A stretch of 64,000 nt of DNA from Rhizobium sp. (GTDB lineage Bacteria; Pseudomonadota; Alphaproteobacteria; Rhizobiales; Rhizobiaceae): positions 62,001 through 126,000 of the forward strand of contig PEKW01000015.1 of assembly GCA_002796995.1 (NCBI GenBank), given 5' to 3'. Below the pieces are notes generated by a model, which saw only the letters and a list, made by a program, of their open reading frames with translations, was not told the DNA's origin and ran no database searches. This document shows positions 49,747 to 59,475 of the stretch, piece after piece. Positions within the stretch are counted from its first letter, which is position 1. Each line of letters opens with the position of its first letter. The translations under genes and the position numbers were made by a program.

Positions 49747-50813
49747 GAATGGCTTCTCGTGGTGGTTCGGTGAACAATTTTCGGCGCGCAGTAGATGACG
49801 CCGTCGGCATCCAGGCGGCATGGCGTGCCCGACAGGCTGTCGGCGAAATCGAGCGACTTCCCTTCCTGGTGCGCCGCGATATAGGCGAGCACCCGCGCCA
49901 CCATTTCGTCGAGCGGCTGTTCGAAGGTGGTGAGCTGGTAAGGGGTCCAGGAGGAGGCGGCGATGTTGTCGTAGCCGATCAGCGACACGTCCTTGCCGAC
50001 GGTCACACCCTGGTCGCGAAGTCCGTCGAGGAAACCGAGCGCCATGGCGTCGTTGGTCGAGAACACGCCGTCGGGACGGAGATTTCCGGAGTGATCGAGG
50101 AAGCGTCGCGCCGATGCCTTGCCGGCCTCGATGGACATGTCGGCATTGTTCCAGACGACCGCATCGGCGCCGGCCTCGTCGAGCGCGGCGAGAAAACCCT
50201 CGCAGCGTCGCGCGCTCGCCCAGCTGTCGTCCGGCCCGGCGATCACCGCGAAGCGCCTGCGGCCCTCGGCGTGCAGCAAGCGCGCCGCCATGGCGCCGCC
50301 CAGTCGGTTGTCGGTGGCGACGGAAAAGGCGTGGCCGTGATTGCCGGGCCGGTTCAGGGCGGCGAAGAACTGCCCGCGCGACAGGATGGCATCCGCCCTT
50401 TGCGGATTGACCACGCCGGCCGTGACGATCACGCCGCGGGTGCGCCAGGTGATCGTGTCGGCCAGCAGGCGATCGACCTCGTCATCGTTCTCCGCATAGA
50501 AGATCAGCGGCTTCAAGTCGCTTTCCTGGAAGGATTTCAGCAGGTGGGACAGGACCTGCGCCCGCCATTCGAAGGTCAGCCGCGTGGTGATGACGGCCAC
50601 CAGCGGCGCGTCGCCGGTCACCATGCTGGCGGCCAGCGCGTTCGGCTGCCAACCGATCTCGGCGGCGGCCTCAAGGATGCGCTGGCGGGTATCCGCGGCG
50701 ATCCGGCCATTGCCGGAAAAGGCGCGGCTCACCAGCGCCTGGGAGACATTGGCGGCACGGGCGACGTCCCTGGAGGTTGCGCCTTTCGGTCCGGACAATT
50801 TCCCTCGTGCCAT
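49743..50813 (-). CDS. LacI-family regulator
   Basis: A 356-residue repressor with the LacI HTH (about 12-60: Thr-Ser-Arg-Asp-Val-Ala-Arg-Ala-Ala-Asn-Val-Ser-Gln-Ala-Leu-Val-Ser-Arg-Ala-Phe, then a hinge) and a periplasmic-binding-like effector domain (about 70-340). I place the start at 50813 after GGAGACGTCG. It is first in the operon and overlaps the phosphatase gene by four bases. A near-palindromic LacI operator lies at 50838-50853. The inducer is probably the sugar part of the imported compound. Confidence 0.9.
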   Translation of the reverse strand: MARGKLSGPKGATSRDVARAANVSQALVSRAFSGNGRIAADTRQRILEAAAEIGWQPNALAASMVTGDAPLVAVITTRLTFEWRAQVLSHLLKSFQESDLKPLIFYAENDDEVDRLLADTITWRTRGVIVTAGVVNPQRADAILSRGQFFAALNRPGNHGHAFSVATDNRLGGAMAARLLHAEGRRRFAVIAGPDDSWASARRCEGFLAALDEAGADAVVWNNADMSIEAGKASARRFLDHSGNLRPDGVFSTNDAMALGFLDGLRDQGVTVGKDVSLIGYDNIAASSWTPYQLTTFEQPLDEMVARVLAYIAAHQEGKSLDFADSLSGTPCRLDADGVIYCAPKIVHRTTTRSHS

Positions 50814-50837
50814 CGACGTCTCCAGCCGTATTTTCGT

Positions 50838-50853
50838 GGTGATACGTATAACC
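50838..50853. promoter_or_regulatory. LacI-type operator candidate
   Basis: GGTGATACGTATAACC is a 16-bp dyad with one mismatched pair, centred on CG as most LacI-family operators are, 25 bases upstream of the LacI start. It lies in the gap shared with the SorC gene. Confidence 0.5.
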
Positions 50854-51102
50854 TCCGACCGGAGCGTCTCCGCGTTCGGGAGGCGCTGTCGATCAGGGAA
50901 TGGCCTGTCGTAACCCGGCTTTGTTACAGGCGGATAACAGGCATAGACGCCTGCACTTCTGGGGCTAGCGCTTCGCCTGACCGTTCCGACTCGCTCAAGT
51001 CGCCGCCACCAACCAGCGGCGCGCCATGCGACATGCCGGGCGTCACGGTTTGACACAGAAGGGAAAACTTGGCAGCACTGCCTGACGAAAGGGCGATGCG
51101 AC

Positions 51103-52056
51103 ATGACACGGCGAGGCGAAGGGCAGACCAGGCTTGACGATGCGGCACGTGCCGGCTGGCTCTATTATGTCGCCGGACGGACCCAGGACGAGATCGCCGC
51201 CGCCATGGGTATTTCCCGTCAGAGCGCCCAGCGTCTCGTGTCGCTTGCCGTCGCCGAAAAGCTGATCAAGGTTCGCCTCGACCATCCGATCGCGGTCTGC
51301 ATGGAGCTCGCCGAGGCGGTCAAGGCAAATTACGGGCTGAAGCGGGTCGAGGTAGTTCCGACCGATCCGGGCTCGGATTCGGCCACCGTCGGCGTGGCCG
51401 AGGCGGGTGCGGCCGAGCTCGAGCGCTGGCTGAAGCAGCCGGACCCGCTGGTGATCGCCATGGGCACCGGGCGGACGCTGCGCGCCATGGTCGACCAGTT
51501 GCCGCCGATGGAGTGCCCGCAGCACAAGATCGTTTCGCTCACCGGCAATATCAGCCCCGACGGTTCGGCCGCTTATTTCAACGTCATCTATTCCATGGCC
51601 GATGCGGTGAAGGCGCCGCATTTTCCCATGCCGCTGCCCGTCATCGTCTCGTCCCGCGAAGAACGCGATCTGCTGCACCGCCAGCCGCTGGTGGCGCCGA
51701 CCATCGAGCTTGGACGGCGATCGAACATCACCTTCGTCGGGATCGGCGAGATGGGCGCGCGGGCACCGTTGCTGGTGGACGGTTTCCTGCGGCAGGACGA
51801 GATGGACGAACTCCTGGCTGCCGGGGCTGCCGGCGAGATCTGCGGCTGGATCTTCGGCGAGGACGGCAGGCTTCTCGACCATCCCGTCAACGAGCGGGTC
51901 GCCAGCATCGCCATCCCTTCGCGGGAGACTGCGGTGGTGATCGGCGTGGCGCGCGGGCGGCGCAAGCTGCAGGCCATCCGGGCCGCGGCGACGGGCGGCC
52001 ATATCAATGGCCTCATCACCGACGAAGACGCGGCCCGTCATCTGCTCGCTCGCTGA
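51103..52056 (+). CDS. SorC/DeoR-type sugar-binding regulator
   Basis: A 317-residue regulator with an N-terminal HTH (about 15-60, Thr-Gln-Asp-Glu-Ile-Ala-Ala-Ala-Met-Gly-Ile-Ser-Arg-Gln-Ser-Ala-Gln-Arg-Leu) and a large SorC sugar-phosphate-binding domain (about 70-315, with Met-Gly-Thr-Gly-Arg-Thr-Leu near 121-127). It is directly upstream of the smo polyol operon and oriented with it, as smoC is in other rhizobia, so it should be the local polyol regulator. It is divergent from the LacI gene across 289 bases. Confidence 0.88.
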   Translation: MTRRGEGQTRLDDAARAGWLYYVAGRTQDEIAAAMGISRQSAQRLVSLAVAEKLIKVRLDHPIAVCMELAEAVKANYGLKRVEVVPTDPGSDSATVGVAEAGAAELERWLKQPDPLVIAMGTGRTLRAMVDQLPPMECPQHKIVSLTGNISPDGSAAYFNVIYSMADAVKAPHFPMPLPVIVSSREERDLLHRQPLVAPTIELGRRSNITFVGIGEMGARAPLLVDGFLRQDEMDELLAAGAAGEICGWIFGEDGRLLDHPVNERVASIAIPSRETAVVIGVARGRRKLQAIRAAATGGHINGLITDEDAARHLLAR

Positions 52057-52067
52057 GCAAATTCTCA
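52054..52067. promoter_or_regulatory. TGAG/CTCA repeat at the end of the SorC gene
   Basis: TGAGCAAATTCTCA overlaps the SorC stop codon. It shares TGAG-N6-CTCA symmetry and the GCAAAT core with the repeat at 52155-52189, so it may be an auxiliary site. Confidence 0.3.
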
Positions 52068-52154
52068 CCAAGATTTTTACATTTCAAATCAATGGTGTGG
52101 CCCAGTTCTTCGGCAATGCAGCATGGATTCTGCATTGACTTTCGGCGCGCACAG

Positions 52155-52189
52155 ATGAGTAATTGCCCATGAGCGAAGCAAATGCTCAT
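52155..52189. promoter_or_regulatory. Inverted repeat upstream of smoE, candidate SorC operator
   Basis: ATGAGTAATTGC at 52155-52166 and GCAAATGCTCAT at 52178-52189 form a 12-base dyad (10 of 12 pairs) with an 11-base spacer. A perfect ATGAGC/GCTCAT pair is nested in it (52169-52174, 52184-52189). It ends 18 bases before the smoE ATG. Confidence 0.45.
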
Positions 52190-52207
52190 TCTTTCTGGGA
52201 GGAAGAC

Positions 52208-53521
52208 ATGAATTTGAAGACACTTCTGCTGGGCGCATGCTCGGCACTCGCCCTGACGGGCATGGCCTCGGCCGAAACCCTGACCATCGCGACCGTCAAC
52301 AACGGCGACATGATCCGCATGCAGGGTCTGACCTCGGAGTTCACCGCCAAGAACCCGGACATCCAGGTCGAGTGGGTCACGCTCGAGGAAAACGTCCTGC
52401 GCGAACGCGTCACGACCGACATCGCCACCAAGGGCGGCCAGTATGACGTGATGACCATCGGCACGTATGAAGTTCCGATCTGGGCCAAGCAAGGCTGGCT
52501 TCTGCCGCTCGACAATCTCGGCGCCGACTACGACGTCGACGACCTGCTGCCGGCGATCCGTTCGGGCCTGACCGGCGACGACGGCAAGCTCTATGCGGCG
52601 CCGTTCTACGGCGAAAGCTCGATGGTCATGTACCGCAAGGACCTGATCGAAAAGGCCGGGCTCACCATGCCCGACGCGCCGACCTGGGAATTCATCGGTG
52701 ACGCGGCCCGCAAGATGACCGACCGCGCGGCCGGCATCAACGGCATTTGCCTGCGCGGCAAGGCCGGCTGGGGCGAGAACATGGCTTTCCTGACCGCAAC
52801 CGCGAACGCCTTCGGCGCCCGCTGGTTCGACGAGAACTGGGAGCCGCAGTTCGACCAGCCGGAATGGAAGAACACGCTGGACATGTATGTGAAGCTGATG
52901 AACGACGCCGGCCCGCAGGGCGCCTCGTCGAACGGCTTCAACGAGAATCTGGCGCTGTTCCAGCAGGGCAAGTGCGGCATGTGGATCGACGCCACCGTGG
53001 CGGCTTCCTTCGTCACCAACCCGAAGGACTCGACGGTCGCCGACAAGGTCGGCTTCGCACTGGCGCCCGATACCGGCCTCGGCAAGCGCGGCAACTGGCT
53101 CTGGGCCTGGAACCTCGCCGTCCCGGCAGGCTCGCAGAAGGCTGACGCGGCCGAGAAGTTCATCGCCTGGGCAACCGGCAAGGAATATGCGAACCTCGTC
53201 GCTTCCAAGGAAGGCTGGGCCAACGTTCCCCCGGGCACGCGCACCTCGCTCTACGAGAACCCGGAATACCAGAAGGCAGCGCCGTTCGCGAAGATGACGC
53301 TGGACTCGATCAATGCGGCGGACCCGAAGAACCCGTCGGTCAAGCCGGTTCCCTATGTCGGCGTGCAGTTCGTCGCGATCCCTGAGTTCCAGGGCCTCGG
53401 CACCACCGTCGGTCAGCTCTTCTCGGCAGCGCTTGCCGGCCAGATGACGGTCGACGACGCCCTTGCCCAGGCCCAGCAGGCCGCCGAACGCGAAATGACC
53501 CGCGCCGGCTACATCAAGTAA
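52208..53521 (+). CDS. smoE: Polyol ABC importer binding protein (sorbitol/mannitol)
   Basis: A 437-residue family-1 binding protein with a signal peptide (about 1-22, Ser-Ala). After it, Thr-Leu-Thr-Ile-Ala-Thr-Val-Asn-Asn-Gly-Asp-Met-Ile-Arg-Met-Gln and Thr-Leu-Glu-Glu-Asn-Val-Leu-Arg match the SmoE/MtlE group of alpha-proteobacterial sorbitol/mannitol systems. The ATG at 52208 follows GGGAGGAAGAC. It is first of a transporter-dehydrogenase operon whose order (E-F-G-K-S-mtlK) is that of known smo loci. Confidence 0.9.
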   Translation: MNLKTLLLGACSALALTGMASAETLTIATVNNGDMIRMQGLTSEFTAKNPDIQVEWVTLEENVLRERVTTDIATKGGQYDVMTIGTYEVPIWAKQGWLLPLDNLGADYDVDDLLPAIRSGLTGDDGKLYAAPFYGESSMVMYRKDLIEKAGLTMPDAPTWEFIGDAARKMTDRAAGINGICLRGKAGWGENMAFLTATANAFGARWFDENWEPQFDQPEWKNTLDMYVKLMNDAGPQGASSNGFNENLALFQQGKCGMWIDATVAASFVTNPKDSTVADKVGFALAPDTGLGKRGNWLWAWNLAVPAGSQKADAAEKFIAWATGKEYANLVASKEGWANVPPGTRTSLYENPEYQKAAPFAKMTLDSINAADPKNPSVKPVPYVGVQFVAIPEFQGLGTTVGQLFSAALAGQMTVDDALAQAQQAAEREMTRAGYIK

Positions 53522-53537
53522 GCTCCCTCCCGCGCAT

Positions 53538-53567
53538 GCGTCGCCCGGACCGAGGTCCGGGCGACGC
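53538..53567 (+). terminator. Intercistronic stem-loop after smoE
   Basis: Perfect 13-base stem (53538-53550 with 53555-53567) and a 4-base loop, 16 bases after the smoE stop. It lacks a T-run. The remaining 160 bases to smoF hold no gene I can support. Confidence 0.65.
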
Positions 53568-53729
53568 CCAAGACGGCATTTCGCTCGAAGTCGGCATTCC
53601 GCGGCAAGGCCGGCGGTTCTTGCCGCACGGCCGCCTGCCGAAACCGGCAATCGGACGGCCGGTCGGCTACTATGACGAGCCGTTCCGCACGCTTCGCAAA
53701 GCGCGCGGCTTCAAGGATGGGATTGGACC

Positions 53730-54602
53730 ATGGCTACGCAAAACACCCAGACGCTTGCCCGCATCATGATGGCACCTTCCGTCGGTCTGCTGCTGATCTG
53801 GATGATCGTGCCGCTGGCAATGACCCTGTGGTTCTCCTTCCAGAACTACAATCTGCTGAACCCGGCCAATGTCAGCTTCGGCGGCCTGTTCAACTACCGC
53901 TTCTTCTATACGGACCCGGCCTTCTTCCAGTCGATCTTCAACACGCTGACCATCGTCGGTGGCGTGCTGGCGATCACCATTGTCGGCGGTATCGCGATTG
54001 CGCTTCTGCTCGACCAGCCGATCTTCGGCCAGGGCCTGGTCCGCATCATGATCATCTCGCCCTTCTTCGTCATGCCGCCGGTCGCAGCACTGGTTTGGAA
54101 GAACATGATCATGCATCCGGGCTACGGCGTGCTTGCCGACATCAATCGGGCACTCGGCCTGCAGCCGGTCGACTGGTTCGCCCAGTATCCGCTGCTGTCG
54201 ATCATCATCATCGTCGCCTGGCAATGGCTGCCGTTCGCCACGCTCATCCTGCTGACCGCGCTGCAGTCGCTCGACGGCGAGCAGAAGGAAGCCGCCGAGA
54301 TGGACGGGGCGAACTTCATCAACCAGTTCATCTATCTCGTCCTGCCGCATCTCGCCCGGGCGATCACCGTCGTGATACTGATCCAGACCATCTTCCTGCT
54401 CGGCGTCTATGCGGAAATCCTCGTCACCACCAATGGCGGCCCCGGCTACGCCTCCACCAACCTTGCCTTCCTGATCTATCGCACCGCCCTGCTCGGCTAC
54501 GACGTCGGCGGCGCATCGGCAGGCGGCATCATCGCGGTCGTCCTTGCCAATATCGTCGCCTTCTTCCTGATGCGCGCGGTCGGCAAGAACCTGGACCGCT
54601 GA
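53730..54602 (+). CDS. smoF: Polyol ABC importer permease
   Basis: A 290-residue MalF-type permease with six helices. The EAA loop reads Glu-Ala-Ala-Glu-Met-Asp-Gly-Ala-Asn-Phe-Ile-Asn-Gln-Phe-Ile-Tyr-Leu-Val-Leu-Pro (near 189-208). It pairs with SmoG to import sorbitol or mannitol delivered by SmoE. It lies 208 bases from smoE after a stem-loop, and 12 bases before smoG. Confidence 0.92.
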   Translation: MATQNTQTLARIMMAPSVGLLLIWMIVPLAMTLWFSFQNYNLLNPANVSFGGLFNYRFFYTDPAFFQSIFNTLTIVGGVLAITIVGGIAIALLLDQPIFGQGLVRIMIISPFFVMPPVAALVWKNMIMHPGYGVLADINRALGLQPVDWFAQYPLLSIIIIVAWQWLPFATLILLTALQSLDGEQKEAAEMDGANFINQFIYLVLPHLARAITVVILIQTIFLLGVYAEILVTTNGGPGYASTNLAFLIYRTALLGYDVGGASAGGIIAVVLANIVAFFLMRAVGKNLDR

Positions 54603-54614
54603 GGAGACAAGATC

Positions 54615-55439
54615 ATGGCACGCGCAGTCACCACCCGCCGCAGGATTGCCCTGACCGTCCTTGCCTGGACGGTCGCCCTGGTGATCTTCTTCCCGATCCT
54701 CTACACGATCATCACCAGCATCAAGACCGAGACCGAGGCGATCCAGGGCTTTGACCTGATCCCCTCCTTCACGCTCGAGAACTACGTCACGGTCCAGACC
54801 CAGAGGGATTATTTCAAGCCCTTCATGAACTCTGTGGTGATTTCGGTCGGCTCGACCCTGCTCGCCCTGATCATCGCCATTCCGGCGGCCTGGGCCATGG
54901 CGTTCTCGCCGACCAAGCGCACCAAGGACATCCTGATGTGGATGCTCTCCACCAAGATGATGCCGGCGGTCGCCGTGCTCGTGCCGATCTACCTCCTGTT
55001 CCGCGACTTCGGACTGCTCGACAGCCGCATCGGCCTGACCGTTATGCTGATGCTGATCAACCTGCCGATCGTGGTGTGGATGCTCTACACCTATTTCCGC
55101 GAAATCCCGGGTGAGATCCTCGAAGCGGCGCGCATGGACGGAGCCTCGCTGCTCAACGAGATCCTTTACGTGCTCACCCCGATGGCGGTGCCCGGCATCG
55201 CCTCGACCATGCTCCTCAACGTCATCCTCGCCTGGAACGAGTCGTTCTGGACCATCCGTCTGACCACGACGAATGCGGCGCCCCTGACCGCCTTCATCGC
55301 CTCCTTCTCCAGTCCGCAGGGGCTCTTCTGGGCCAAGCTGTCGGCCGCTTCGACCCTGGCGATCGCACCGATCGTCATCCTCGGCTGGTTCAGTCAAAAG
55401 CAATTGGTCCGCGGCCTGACCTTCGGCGCCGTCAAGTAA
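54615..55439 (+). CDS. smoG: Polyol ABC importer permease
   Basis: A 274-residue MalG-type permease with six helices. EAA loop: Glu-Ala-Ala-Arg-Met-Asp-Gly-Ala-Ser-Leu-Leu-Asn-Glu-Ile, then Val-Leu-Thr-Pro-Met-Ala-Val-Pro-Gly (near 171-192). GGAG precedes the ATG. It is 12 bases before the ATPase gene. Confidence 0.92.
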   Translation: MARAVTTRRRIALTVLAWTVALVIFFPILYTIITSIKTETEAIQGFDLIPSFTLENYVTVQTQRDYFKPFMNSVVISVGSTLLALIIAIPAAWAMAFSPTKRTKDILMWMLSTKMMPAVAVLVPIYLLFRDFGLLDSRIGLTVMLMLINLPIVVWMLYTYFREIPGEILEAARMDGASLLNEILYVLTPMAVPGIASTMLLNVILAWNESFWTIRLTTTNAAPLTAFIASFSSPQGLFWAKLSAASTLAIAPIVILGWFSQKQLVRGLTFGAVK

Positions 55440-55451
55440 GGAACAACGACC

Positions 55452-56446
<995 letters not shown>

Positions 56447-56450
<4 letters not shown>

Positions 56451-57223
56451 CGGGCAGGCTCGAAGGCAAATCGGCGATCATCACCGGATCGGCGCGCGGG
56501 ATCGGCCGTGCCTTCGCCGAAGCCTATGTGCGGGAAGGGGCAAGGGTCGCCATCGCCGACATCGACGTTGACCGTGCCAGCGAAACGGCGGCCGCGATCG
56601 GGCCCGCCGCCTATGCCGTCCGGCTCGACGTCACCGACCAGGCCTCGATCGAGGCGGCGGTGAAGACCGTCGAACAGACGGCGGGCGGGATCGACATCCT
56701 GGTCAACAATGCCGCGCTCTTCGACCTCGCACCGATCGTCGAGATCTCCCGGGAAAGCTACGATCGGCTGTTTGCCATCAATGTCGCCGGGTCGCTGTTC
56801 ATGCTGCAGGTCGTGGCTCGATCGATGATCGCGGCCGGCCGCGGCGGCAAGATCATCAACATGGCGAGCCAGGCCGGGCGGCGCGGCGAGGCGCTGGTCG
56901 CCGTCTACTGCGCCACCAAGGCGGCGATCATCTCGCTCACCCAATCCGCCGGCCTCGACCTCATCAAGCACGGCATCAACGTCAATGCCATCGCCCCGGG
57001 CGTGGTGGACGGCGAGCACTGGGACGGCGTCGATGCGCTGTTCGCCCGCCACGAGAACCTGCCGCCCGGCGAGAAGAAGCGGCAGGTCGGCGAGGCCGTG
57101 CCCTTCGGCCGGATGGGCACCCCGCAAGACCTGACGGGAATGGCGATTTTCCTCGCCAGCCCGGAGGCCGATTACATCGTCGCCCAGACCTACAATGTCG
57201 ACGGCGGCAACTGGATGAGCTGA
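56447..57223 (+). CDS. smoS: Sorbitol (L-iditol 2-) dehydrogenase, SDR family
   Basis: A 258-residue short-chain dehydrogenase that oxidises D-glucitol to D-fructose in known smo loci. Dinucleotide motif Thr-Gly-Ser-Ala-Arg-Gly-Ile-Gly (13-20), Asn-Asn-Ala-Ala (87-90), Ser141, Tyr154 and Lys158 (Tyr-Cys-Ala-Thr-Lys). C-terminal Tyr-Asn-Val-Asp-Gly-Gly-Asn-Trp-Met-Ser ends the protein as in SmoS. It is translationally coupled to smoK. A related galactitol or ribitol activity is possible in this group. Confidence 0.9.
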
Positions 57224-57268
57224 CGGTCGCGCACGCGACGCCCGGCTTTACCGATCGAGGACAATGAC

Positions 57269-58750
57269 ATGACCTGCAAGCTTTCCCTGGCCAGCCTTCC
57301 CGAAATCGCGACCAAGGCGGCGGTGCCGGCCTATCGCCGCGACCAGCTCACACCGGGCATTCTGCATTTCGGGGTCGGCAATTTTCACCGCGCCCACCAG
57401 GCGATCTACCTGCACGAGCTGTTCAATCTCGGCCGGGATCTGGACTTCGCCATCGTCGGGGCCGGCGTCATGCCCTCGGATCGGCTGATGAAGGAAAAGC
57501 TCGCGGCGCAGGAGTATCTGACCACCGTCGTGGAGCAGGACAACAATCGCAGCGCGGCGACCGTGACCGGTCCGATGATCGATATCCTCACCGCGCCGGA
57601 CTACGACAAGATCATAGCCGCCCTGGCGGACCCGGCGATCCGCATCGTTTCGATGACGATCACCGAGGGCGGCTATTTTATCGATCCGGCCACCGGCGCC
57701 TTCGATCCGAAGCATCCGGCCATGGTCGCCGATGCGGCCGACCCTGCACACCCGAAGAGCGTGTTCGGCCTGATCATCGCCGGCCTCAAGGCGCGCCGTG
57801 CCGCCGGCCTGCCGCCGTTCACCGTGATGTGCTGCGATAATATTCCGGGCAATGGCGAAGTGACCGAGGCGACTGTCACCGGGCTGGCAAAACTCTCCGA
57901 CCCGGATTTCGCCCACTGGATCCACGAGAACGTCGCCTTCCCCAACTCCATGGTCGACCGCATCACGCCGGCGACCGGCGAGCGCGAGATTTCCATCACC
58001 CGCGATACCTATGCGATCGAGGACAACTGGCCGGTATTCTGCGAGGAGTTCAAGCAGTGGGTCATGGAGGACAAGTTTCCGCTCGGCCGTCCGGCGCTGG
58101 AAGAGGTCGGCGTCACCTTCGTCGCCGACGTCGCGCCCTATGAACTGATGAAGCTGCGCATCCTCAATGGCGGCCATGCGGCGATCGCTTATCCCGCCGC
58201 GCTGATGGACATCCACTTCGTCCACGAGGCAATGGAGAACCCGCTGGTGAAGGGCTTCCTGGAAAAACTGGAGCGGGACGAGATCATCCCGATCGTACCG
58301 CCGGTGCCGAACACTGATCTCAACGACTATTTCCAGCTGATCGACCGGCGTTTCTCCAATCCCAAGATCGGCGACACCATTCCGCGTCTTGCCCAGGACG
58401 GTTCGAACCGCCAGCCGAAATTCATCCTGCCCTCGACCGCCGACCGGCTGGCCAAGGGTCTCGACGTCGTCGGCTTGGCGCTGGTCTCGGCGCTCTGGTG
58501 CCGCTATTTCGAAGGCCAGTCGGACAGCGGCAAACCGATCACCTTCAACGACCCAAATGCCGAGCGTCTGCACGCGACCGCGCTCCGTTCGAAGCAGGAG
58601 CCCCTTGCATTTCTGGAACTATCGGACATCTTCGGCAGCGTCGGCACCGATCCGCTGTTCCGGCAACGCTTCGCCACCGCGCTGAATTCGCTGCGCAGCG
58701 TCGGCACGGCGGAGACGCTGAAGCGGTATCAGGAAGGACAATTGCGCTGA
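57269..58750 (+). CDS. mtlK: Mannitol 2-dehydrogenase (long-chain polyol dehydrogenase)
   Basis: MtlK (EC 1.1.1.67) oxidises D-mannitol to D-fructose with NAD. The 493-residue length is normal for the polyol-specific long-chain family, which also includes UxuB and UxaB. The N-terminal Gly-Ile-Leu-His-Phe-Gly-Val-Gly-Asn-Phe-His-Arg-Ala-His-Gln (30-44) binds the cofactor. The catalytic stretch has Lys-Leu-Arg-Ile-Leu-Asn-Gly-Gly-His (near 294-302). The Gly-Val-Gly-Asn-Phe-His-Arg motif favours mannitol/arabitol enzymes over fructuronate reductases. It lies 45 bases after smoS. Confidence 0.93.
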   Translation: MTCKLSLASLPEIATKAAVPAYRRDQLTPGILHFGVGNFHRAHQAIYLHELFNLGRDLDFAIVGAGVMPSDRLMKEKLAAQEYLTTVVEQDNNRSAATVTGPMIDILTAPDYDKIIAALADPAIRIVSMTITEGGYFIDPATGAFDPKHPAMVADAADPAHPKSVFGLIIAGLKARRAAGLPPFTVMCCDNIPGNGEVTEATVTGLAKLSDPDFAHWIHENVAFPNSMVDRITPATGEREISITRDTYAIEDNWPVFCEEFKQWVMEDKFPLGRPALEEVGVTFVADVAPYELMKLRILNGGHAAIAYPAALMDIHFVHEAMENPLVKGFLEKLERDEIIPIVPPVPNTDLNDYFQLIDRRFSNPKIGDTIPRLAQDGSNRQPKFILPSTADRLAKGLDVVGLALVSALWCRYFEGQSDSGKPITFNDPNAERLHATALRSKQEPLAFLELSDIFGSVGTDPLFRQRFATALNSLRSVGTAETLKRYQEGQLR

Positions 58751-59475
58751 ACGGCCTCGATGAAACCACCCCGGGCGCGGCCAAGCCGCTGATCATCTTC
58801 GACTGCGACGGGGTTCTGGTCGACAGCGAGCCGATCTCGCTGGCGGTTCTCATGGAGATGCTGGGCGATTCCGGGATTTCCATCGGAGTGGAAAGGGCGT
58901 CCGCCCTCTTCCTCGGCCGCAGCCTCGCTTCGATGGTCAAGACGGCGGAAGAGGAATACGGCCTTGCGATCGACGATGCCTTCCTGAGCGCGATGCGGCA
59001 GAAGCTCTATGCCCGGTTCCGGGCCGAGCTGCGGCCGACGGACGGCATCATCGCGGCGCTGGAGGCGCTCGAGGCCGAGGGCATCGCCTGGTGCGTCGCC
59101 TCCTCGTCACAGCCGGAACGGATCGAGCTGTCGCTGACGGTCACCGGCATCCGGCCGCGCTTCGACCCGCCGATCTTCTCGGCGAGCATGGTCGAGCGGG
59201 GGAAGCCGGCACCCGACCTGTTCCTCCATGCCGCCCAGCGTATGGGACGGCCTCCCGGCGAATGCGTCGTCATCGAAGACAGTCCCGCCGGCATCATGGC
59301 GGCGCGAGCGGCGCAAATGCGGGTGCTCGCCTATACCGGCGGATCGCATACCGGCCTTGCCGACTACCGGGCCGAACTGGAGCGACTGAAACCGGAAACC
59401 CAGTTTGACGCGATGTCCGATTTGCTTCAACTTGTCCTCCCGGCCGGGAGACCGAGAGACAATCCTGATGCATGA
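58747..59475 (+). CDS. HAD-superfamily sugar phosphatase-like hydrolase, apparent CTG start
   Basis: A 242-residue HAD hydrolase of the beta-phosphoglucomutase/sugar-phosphatase group. Motif I Phe-Asp-Cys-Asp-Gly-Val-Leu-Val-Asp-Ser-Glu, motif II Ser-Ser-Ser near 119, and Ile-Glu-Asp-Ser-Pro-Ala-Gly (motif IV). No ATG, GTG or TTG lies in frame between the end of mtlK and motif I. A CTG at 58747 does, with AGGAAGGA 8 bases upstream and a CTGA overlap with the mtlK stop. So I take CTG as the start. Its role may be to clear a side-product phosphate in polyol breakdown. Confidence 0.8.
   Translation: MNGLDETTPGAAKPLIIFDCDGVLVDSEPISLAVLMEMLGDSGISIGVERASALFLGRSLASMVKTAEEEYGLAIDDAFLSAMRQKLYARFRAELRPTDGIIAALEALEAEGIAWCVASSSQPERIELSLTVTGIRPRFDPPIFSASMVERGKPAPDLFLHAAQRMGRPPGECVVIEDSPAGIMAARAAQMRVLAYTGGSHTGLADYRAELERLKPETQFDAMSDLLQLVLPAGRPRDNPDA

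Noticed and set aside
43964..50813. Naming the operon ugp (glycerol-3-phosphate uptake)
   Set aside because: The importer is of the spermidine/iron/phosphonate type and not the UgpBAEC type; only the GDPD resembles UgpQ.
53536..53769. A possible small gene between smoE and smoF
   Set aside because: It starts inside the stem-loop, runs into smoF and has no ribosome site; the gap looks like 3' and 5' untranslated sequence.
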